This document shows, piece after piece, positions 60,714 through 64,000 of a stretch of DNA of 64,000 nucleotides (its first letter is position 1; every line of letters starts with the position of its first letter). The notes beneath the pieces were generated by a model. It was not told the origin of the DNA. It saw only the letters and a list, made by a program, of their open reading frames with translations, and did not search any database. The stretch is from Brachybacterium sp. FME24 (GTDB lineage: Bacteria; Actinomycetota; Actinomycetes; Actinomycetales; Dermabacteraceae). Made by a program: the position numbers and the translations under genes. Location of the stretch: assembly GCF_014897705.1 (NCBI RefSeq), contig NZ_JABUXV010000001.1, forward strand, positions 124,001-188,000. Reading direction: 5' to 3'.

Positions 60714-60742
60714 GTCCGAGTCGAGATCAAGGAGGTGTCGCG

Positions 60743-61051
60743 ATGAGCGACCTGGAGTGCTTCGTGAAGGAGCGGCTTGCCGAGAGGAATCTCCCTGCGG
60801 AGGTGGAACAGACCTACCGGCGAATCCTCACGATCGCGGCACAGATGCGCAGGACTGGCGTAGAGGGTGACCTGGTGTCTTGGTTCACCGGCGCCAGCAC
60901 CCTAGTCAAGGTGGGCGAGTATGTGTTCGGCGCCGATGCCGAGACCGAGGCCGCCCGCTTCAGCGACCAGCTCCTGGCGTCCCTGGCAGCAACATGGAAC
61001 GACCATCCCGACTACAAGCCCCAGTGGACCAAGAAGCTCGCCGCGAAATAG
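60743..61051 (+). CDS. Hypothetical protein, 102 aa
   Basis: Starts with a perfect AAGGAGGT seven bases before the ATG. Mostly helical: MSDLECFVKERLAERNLPAEVEQTY is followed by LVSWFTGASTLVKVGEYVFGADAETEAARFSDQLLASLAATW, and the tail is basic. No known domain is recognised. Preceded by a TetR-type operator shared with the neighbouring TetR gene and by the tandem-repeat leader, so it is probably part of that regulon. Confidence 0.7.
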   Translation: MSDLECFVKERLAERNLPAEVEQTYRRILTIAAQMRRTGVEGDLVSWFTGASTLVKVGEYVFGADAETEAARFSDQLLASLAATWNDHPDYKPQWTKKLAAK

Positions 61052-61092
61052 CCACAGCTCGCGACCGAAGTCGCGCACCCAGGACCGCCGAC

Positions 61093-61701
61093 TCAGCGCG
61101 AGACCCCACCACTGCCCGCCTCGCCGGCGATAGCGGTCAACTCGCCCTGGACGATGTCGAGCGCCCAGGTGACATCGCTGCCGACGGGCTGGTGGAACAG
61201 GTGAAACGCCAGCCCGTCGATCAGCGCGTGGAGTCGACGTGCCAGCGATGCCGCACTCGGCGTCCCAGCCTCCCCTGTCAACATCCCGACGAGGCGGGCG
61301 CAGAGGCCAGCAAGCCGGCGATGCGCGTCGAGGCCCACCTGCTGCAGACCCGGCACCGCGGCGCGCTCTGCAAGGAGCGCGAGATTGACCTCATATTCGG
61401 CTCGGCGATCCGGATCGAGAGGGAGGACGTTCTTGATGATCGCCACCGCATACTCGCGCGGATCATCACGGGACTCGGTGGCGAGAAGCCGTTCAGTCAC
61501 GCGTTCCATCATGAGTTCAGCGGAGAACTGCACGAGTTCCGAGCGTGTCGGGAATACGTGCCTGAGGGAGCCGACGACGACGCCAGCACGCTCGGCGACC
61601 GTGCGCACCGACACCGCCGAGACGCCCTGATCGAGGATGACCTGCCACACCGCCTCCGCAAGTTGGGCTTTGCGCGCATCCCTGTCCATGGTTCGAGGCA
61701 T
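61093..61701 (-). CDS. TetR-family regulator
   Basis: 202 residues; HTH VSVRTVAERAGVVVGSLRHVFPTRSELVQFSAELM, and a TetR_C ligand domain (VPGLQQVGLDAHRRLAGLCARLVGML). The start MPRTMDRDARKAQ follows TAGCAT-n6, i.e. a leaderless promoter lying inside its own operator (61711-61728). Two further copies of that operator suggest it controls the 102-residue gene on its left and a lipoprotein locus on its right. Confidence 0.88.
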   Translation of the reverse strand: MPRTMDRDARKAQLAEAVWQVILDQGVSAVSVRTVAERAGVVVGSLRHVFPTRSELVQFSAELMMERVTERLLATESRDDPREYAVAIIKNVLPLDPDRRAEYEVNLALLAERAAVPGLQQVGLDAHRRLAGLCARLVGMLTGEAGTPSAASLARRLHALIDGLAFHLFHQPVGSDVTWALDIVQGELTAIAGEAGSGGVSR

Positions 61702-61728
61702 GACCACATGCTAGCACGGGTGTGCTAG
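61699..61728 (-). promoter_or_regulatory. tetR promoter overlapped by its operator
   Basis: Operator CTAGCAC (61711-61717) / GTGCTAG (61722-61728) around GGGT. On the minus strand TAGCAT (61713-61708) is the -10, six bases before the tetR ATG at 61701. Strong autorepression is expected. Confidence 0.7.
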
Positions 61729-61746
61729 GCTCTTTTCAGTCACATA

Positions 61747-61765
61747 AGCACACCTGTGCTATAAC
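61747..61765 (+). promoter_or_regulatory. Second TetR-type operator and rightward promoter
   Basis: AGCAC (61747-61751) / GTGCT (61756-61760) around ACCT, centre 34 bp from the tetR operator. TATAAC (61760-61765) is a -10 for rightward transcription toward the lipoprotein gene. Confidence 0.6.
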
Positions 61766-62080
61766 GTGGAAGCGCAGAGGAAGGGAGACGCGGTACTGCC
61801 CTGCTGGCGGGGCACCGCCTCATCACGATCACCCGGCGCTCGCCCTGACCTTCGGCCGCACCGTCGCACACTTCGCGCATGCGGGACCACTGGGCAGACT
61901 CGATCACAGGCTCGCCAGGCATGCCCGCTCCACGACGCCCGGGATCATCGGCATCGTCGGCGCAATCCTCGCCCTGCGAGCCATGGCCGCATTGGAGTGG
62001 ATCGGGGAATGAGCACCGCGTCGTCATCATCTAGAACTGCCCCGATCATCGAAGCCCACCGAACTTTCTGGAGATTCCGA
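61766..62080 (+). other. Leader region with possible broken small ORF
   Basis: A frame ending GIIGIVGAILALRAMAALEWIGE at 62012 encodes one hydrophobic helix but has no start with a ribosome-binding site. Its stop overlaps an ATG at 62009 that leads in frame into the lipoprotein. Possibly the tail of a lost membrane-protein gene. Confidence 0.35.
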
Positions 62081-62446
62081 ATGAGAGAGATACGCACCCG
62101 CCTAAGCCGACCGGCGAGCAAGTGCGTGCTGGTCACGGTCACCGCACTCAGTCTAGTCGGCTGCACGACAGAAGCATCGAACGCCGACCCGGAGACCAAG
62201 ACCTTCTCCTACTCCGGGGAGACCTTGATTCTCAAGACGAACGAAGTTGCTACAGATGTCGTCGCGACCGATCGTGAGGACATCCAGGTCACCCGCTGGT
62301 TCGAACACACAGCAGGCTTCGAGAGGCTCACGTGGGAACTCGACGGCGACACCCTGGAGATCGATGCCGGATGCCACGGCATCGCGCTCTGTGACGCCCG
62401 TTTCGAAGTCGAGGTACCACAAGACCTCCAGGTCGAACGGGGCTGA
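62081..62446 (+). CDS. Truncated DUF4097-like lipoprotein
   Basis: 121 residues beginning at an ATG with GGAG seven bases upstream. Lipobox VTALSLVGC is followed by TKTFSYSGETLILKTNEVATDVVATDREDIQVTRWFEHTAG and LEIDAGCHGIALCDARFEVEVPQDLQV, the start of a DUF4097-type beta-strand-repeat protein. Relatives continue for another 100 or more residues with repeated strands; here the frame stops at VERG, so the protein is truncated and may be non-functional. Confidence 0.6.
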   Translation: MREIRTRLSRPASKCVLVTVTALSLVGCTTEASNADPETKTFSYSGETLILKTNEVATDVVATDREDIQVTRWFEHTAGFERLTWELDGDTLEIDAGCHGIALCDARFEVEVPQDLQVERG

Positions 62447-62558
62447 TCAGCAGGCGTACCCGCAGGCCTGCACGCCACGCTAGCCCACGACCTATGCACC
62501 GCCAACGGTCAGAGCCAGTCACGGCCGGGCAGAAGAACACCATCGAAAGCGAGAACTC

Positions 62559-62783
62559 ATGCGAGCAGTCTTAGAAATCTTCGGAATCATTCTGGTGATC
62601 AACGGAATCGGCGGCTTATGGAACGACGACTTCGGGCTCTTGGCCCGCTTCGCCGACGGCACAGCACTCACCGCGCTCCAGGTAGGAGCGACCGCAGCAG
62701 GCGCAGCACTGATCGGTGGAAGCCTGCTGGGGCGAAAGGACTCGAAACAACGCCAACGAAAGGCCACAAATCTCGATGCCTGA
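62559..62783 (+). CDS. Small membrane protein, 74 aa
   Basis: Two hydrophobic helices (VLEIFGIILVINGIGGLW and ALTALQVGATAAGAALIGGSLLG) joined by a short acidic loop, with a basic, polar C-terminus. GAAAGCGAG lies a few bases before the ATG. Likely a real inner-membrane protein of unknown family; co-directional with the truncated lipoprotein. Confidence 0.6.
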   Translation: MRAVLEIFGIILVINGIGGLWNDDFGLLARFADGTALTALQVGATAAGAALIGGSLLGRKDSKQRQRKATNLDA

Positions 62784-62981
62784 CGGAGACGACGACTTCC
62801 CCGTAACTCGGACCAGCCACAACGGCTATGGCATGGAAGATTGCGCATCGAGAGGAATGTGTCCATGAACAGGTATTTGGCACCCCAATGGATGCCCTTT
62901 CCACGGAATCACTCGCGTCACGAGCGACGCAAGACCGGCTGCGACAATCGATTCGCTCTCTACGGCGTGATCCCGGGGCAG

Positions 62982-63458
62982 TCACGCGGAGAGCGGGGCG
63001 ACCTCGGGATCGACGGGGGCCGTGCACTCATCTCCGGCCATCGAGGCGGTAGTCGCGCCGCCGATCACGAAGTTGGTGAGGGCGTAGTCGGCTCCGAGCG
63101 GATCCAGAGCGCCGGCGTCGGCGAGGAACACGCGCATGCGCTCCGAAAGTCGAAGGCAGTGCGGCCCCCTCGGGGCGCGCATCCCGATCACCCGGGTCAC
63201 CCAGTGGTGACAGGCGAGATGTCGGTGGTAGGTCAACGTCAAATCATGCAGGCTGGCGTTCGTGATGGCCCGCTGGATGGTCGTGTCCCGCGCGAGTGCG
63301 TTGCCCAGGGCGAGGTCGAACAGGTCATCCACGCGTCCAGTACGCGGGTAGCAACTCGCCGGCACGGCACTGAGCCACCCAGCGACGGCACGGACGGTCA
63401 GGGGTCGCAGGCCCCCCTCATCCAGCGACTCGGCGAAGATGCGGGCGATGTCATCCAC
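62982..63458 (-). CDS. TetR-family regulator, probably damaged
   Basis: 158 residues with a TetR-like body: GGLRPLTVRAVAGWLSAVPASCYPRTGRVDDLFDLALGNAL and a C-terminal LRLSERMRVFLADAGALDPLGADYALTNFVIGGATTA. The GTG start has no ribosome-binding site. One base upstream-shift lets an ATG at 63481 (MPRPRRR...) read into this frame, so a one-base deletion near 63459 is likely. The C-terminus is also 30-40 residues short of the family. Probably a decaying gene. Confidence 0.6.
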   Translation of the reverse strand: MDDIARIFAESLDEGGLRPLTVRAVAGWLSAVPASCYPRTGRVDDLFDLALGNALARDTTIQRAITNASLHDLTLTYHRHLACHHWVTRVIGMRAPRGPHCLRLSERMRVFLADAGALDPLGADYALTNFVIGGATTASMAGDECTAPVDPEVAPLSA

Positions 63459-63568
63459 GTCGACGGCGCGGGCGCGGCATTGTGGCTTGCGGTGCTACCA
63501 GTAGCTCGCACACCCACCACATCCGAACACCGTTCGCCTGGCCTTCCGCACAATGTTGGTTTTGTAGA

Positions 63569-64000
63569 GTGAGTGAAGCAGCCTCGTTCCCTGTATCCAC
63601 TAGCCGACTGCGTCTGCGCCCGCACGTCTCGAGTGACTGTACGTGGCTGAACCGCGTCTACTCTCGCTCCGATGTCGCCCGGTACCTCCTAGATGAGCCG
63701 TGGACGATCGAGGAAGCGGAACGGCACACGACCGAGAGGCTGGCGAAGACCGACCTGGACGATGACAGCGGGGCGCTGGCCCTCGTCATCGAACGAGACG
63801 ACGAGCCGATCGGGGACGTAACGCTGTGGTTCACAGATCGCGAACGGCGGGTCACAGAGATCGGCTGGGTACTCGATCCCGCAGTCGGCGGCCAGGGCTA
63901 CGCGGCGGAGGCGGTGCGCGCCGTGCTCGACCTCGCGTTCGACCATTACCAGGTGCACCGTGTGGCGGCGCAGATGGACGGCCGCAACACGGGATCCGCG
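63569..64000 (+). CDS. GNAT acetyltransferase, RimJ/RimL-type (3' end off window)
   Basis: 144 visible codons from a GTG (VSEAASFPVSTSRLRLRPHV) to the window edge. TSRLRLRPH is the N-terminal RimL-type strand, and GWVLDPAVGGQGYAAEAVRAVLDLAFDHYQVHRVAAQMDGRNTGS is motif A plus B with the acetyl-CoA loop GGQGYA. Modifies an amine of a protein or small molecule; target unknown. About 40 residues should follow. Confidence 0.85.
   Translation, partial: MSEAASFPVSTSRLRLRPHVSSDCTWLNRVYSRSDVARYLLDEPWTIEEAERHTTERLAKTDLDDDSGALALVIERDDEPIGDVTLWFTDRERRVTEIGWVLDPAVGGQGYAAEAVRAVLDLAFDHYQVHRVAAQMDGRNTGSA

Noticed and set aside
62841..63572. Plus-strand frame opposite the damaged TetR
   Set aside because: Mostly antisense of the TetR-like gene; the short unique N-terminus gives no recognisable protein.
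1..64000. CRISPR arrays, insertion sequences, prophage genes, rRNA/tRNA
   Set aside because: I looked for regular repeats, DDE-type transposase motifs, integrases and T-loop signatures on both strands and found none convincing.

Overview
The window is high-GC DNA from a free-living actinobacterium. The genes resemble those of Micrococcales, and a Dermabacteraceae/Brachybacterium-like host is my best guess from gene content alone; there is no rRNA to confirm it. Supporting signs are the GC-rich codon use, Tat and lipoprotein signals, a gluABCD glutamate importer, DUF3152 and PspC proteins, a CE1758/CE1759-type luciferase/FMN-reductase pair, and many transcription starts that look leaderless (a -10 hexamer exactly six bases before ATG or GTG). 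I saw no tRNA, rRNA, CRISPR array, intact transposase or phage gene.

Layout. 1-9.5 kb: osmolyte and organic-acid uptake, with choline-O-sulfatase (betC, cut by the left edge), a BCCT choline/betaine carrier, a fused TRAP permease with its TAXI binding protein, a flavin reductase, an SDR and a GNAT enzyme. 9.6-20.2 kb: a large secreted LamG-metallophosphoesterase, two aminoglycoside-phosphotransferase-type kinases (one translationally coupled to an ABC-F protein), a pterin dehydratase, an acyltransferase, a TetR/DUF2867-like pair with twin operators, and the ribosome-rescue hydrolase ArfB. 20.9-31 kb: a Tat-exported PhoD phosphatase with a possible PHO box, a five-gene lacI-SBP-ATPase-permease-permease operon, and a K+-independent H+-pyrophosphatase. 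31-36.8 kb: a DUF3152 metzincin-like protein, gluABCD, and three decayed genes (isoprenylcysteine-methyltransferase tail, SrpA-type catalase, cytochrome b561).

36.8-64 kb is an accessory zone built mostly from small 'regulator + palindromic operator + enzyme or pump' modules: TetR/MFS/NmrA, SDR/TetR, MmyB-XRE/tautomerase-YHS, TetR/SDR/MFS, NAD(P)H-binding/HxlR, WYL/VOC, XRE-cupin/DUF1684-SnoaL, MarR/luciferase-like monooxygenase/FMN reductase, and a TetR with three matching sites. A second PhoD phosphatase and a seven-blade RCC1-like propeller sit in the middle. Between the modules lie gene remnants (TetR C-terminus, saccharopine-dehydrogenase-like C-terminus, truncated DUF4097-like lipoprotein, a TetR with a probable 5' frameshift), which suggests repeated gain and loss.

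I did not find a single unmistakable new defence or biosynthetic system. The most original signals are the perfect operators that pair with specific regulators (including one with no adjacent regulator), a three-site local TetR regulon, a tautomerase-YHS fusion opposite an MmyB regulator, a DUF1684-SnoaL fusion opposite an XRE-cupin regulator, a tandem-repeat switch-like leader before a 102-residue unknown protein, and a SrpA-type catalase that has lost its catalytic histidine.
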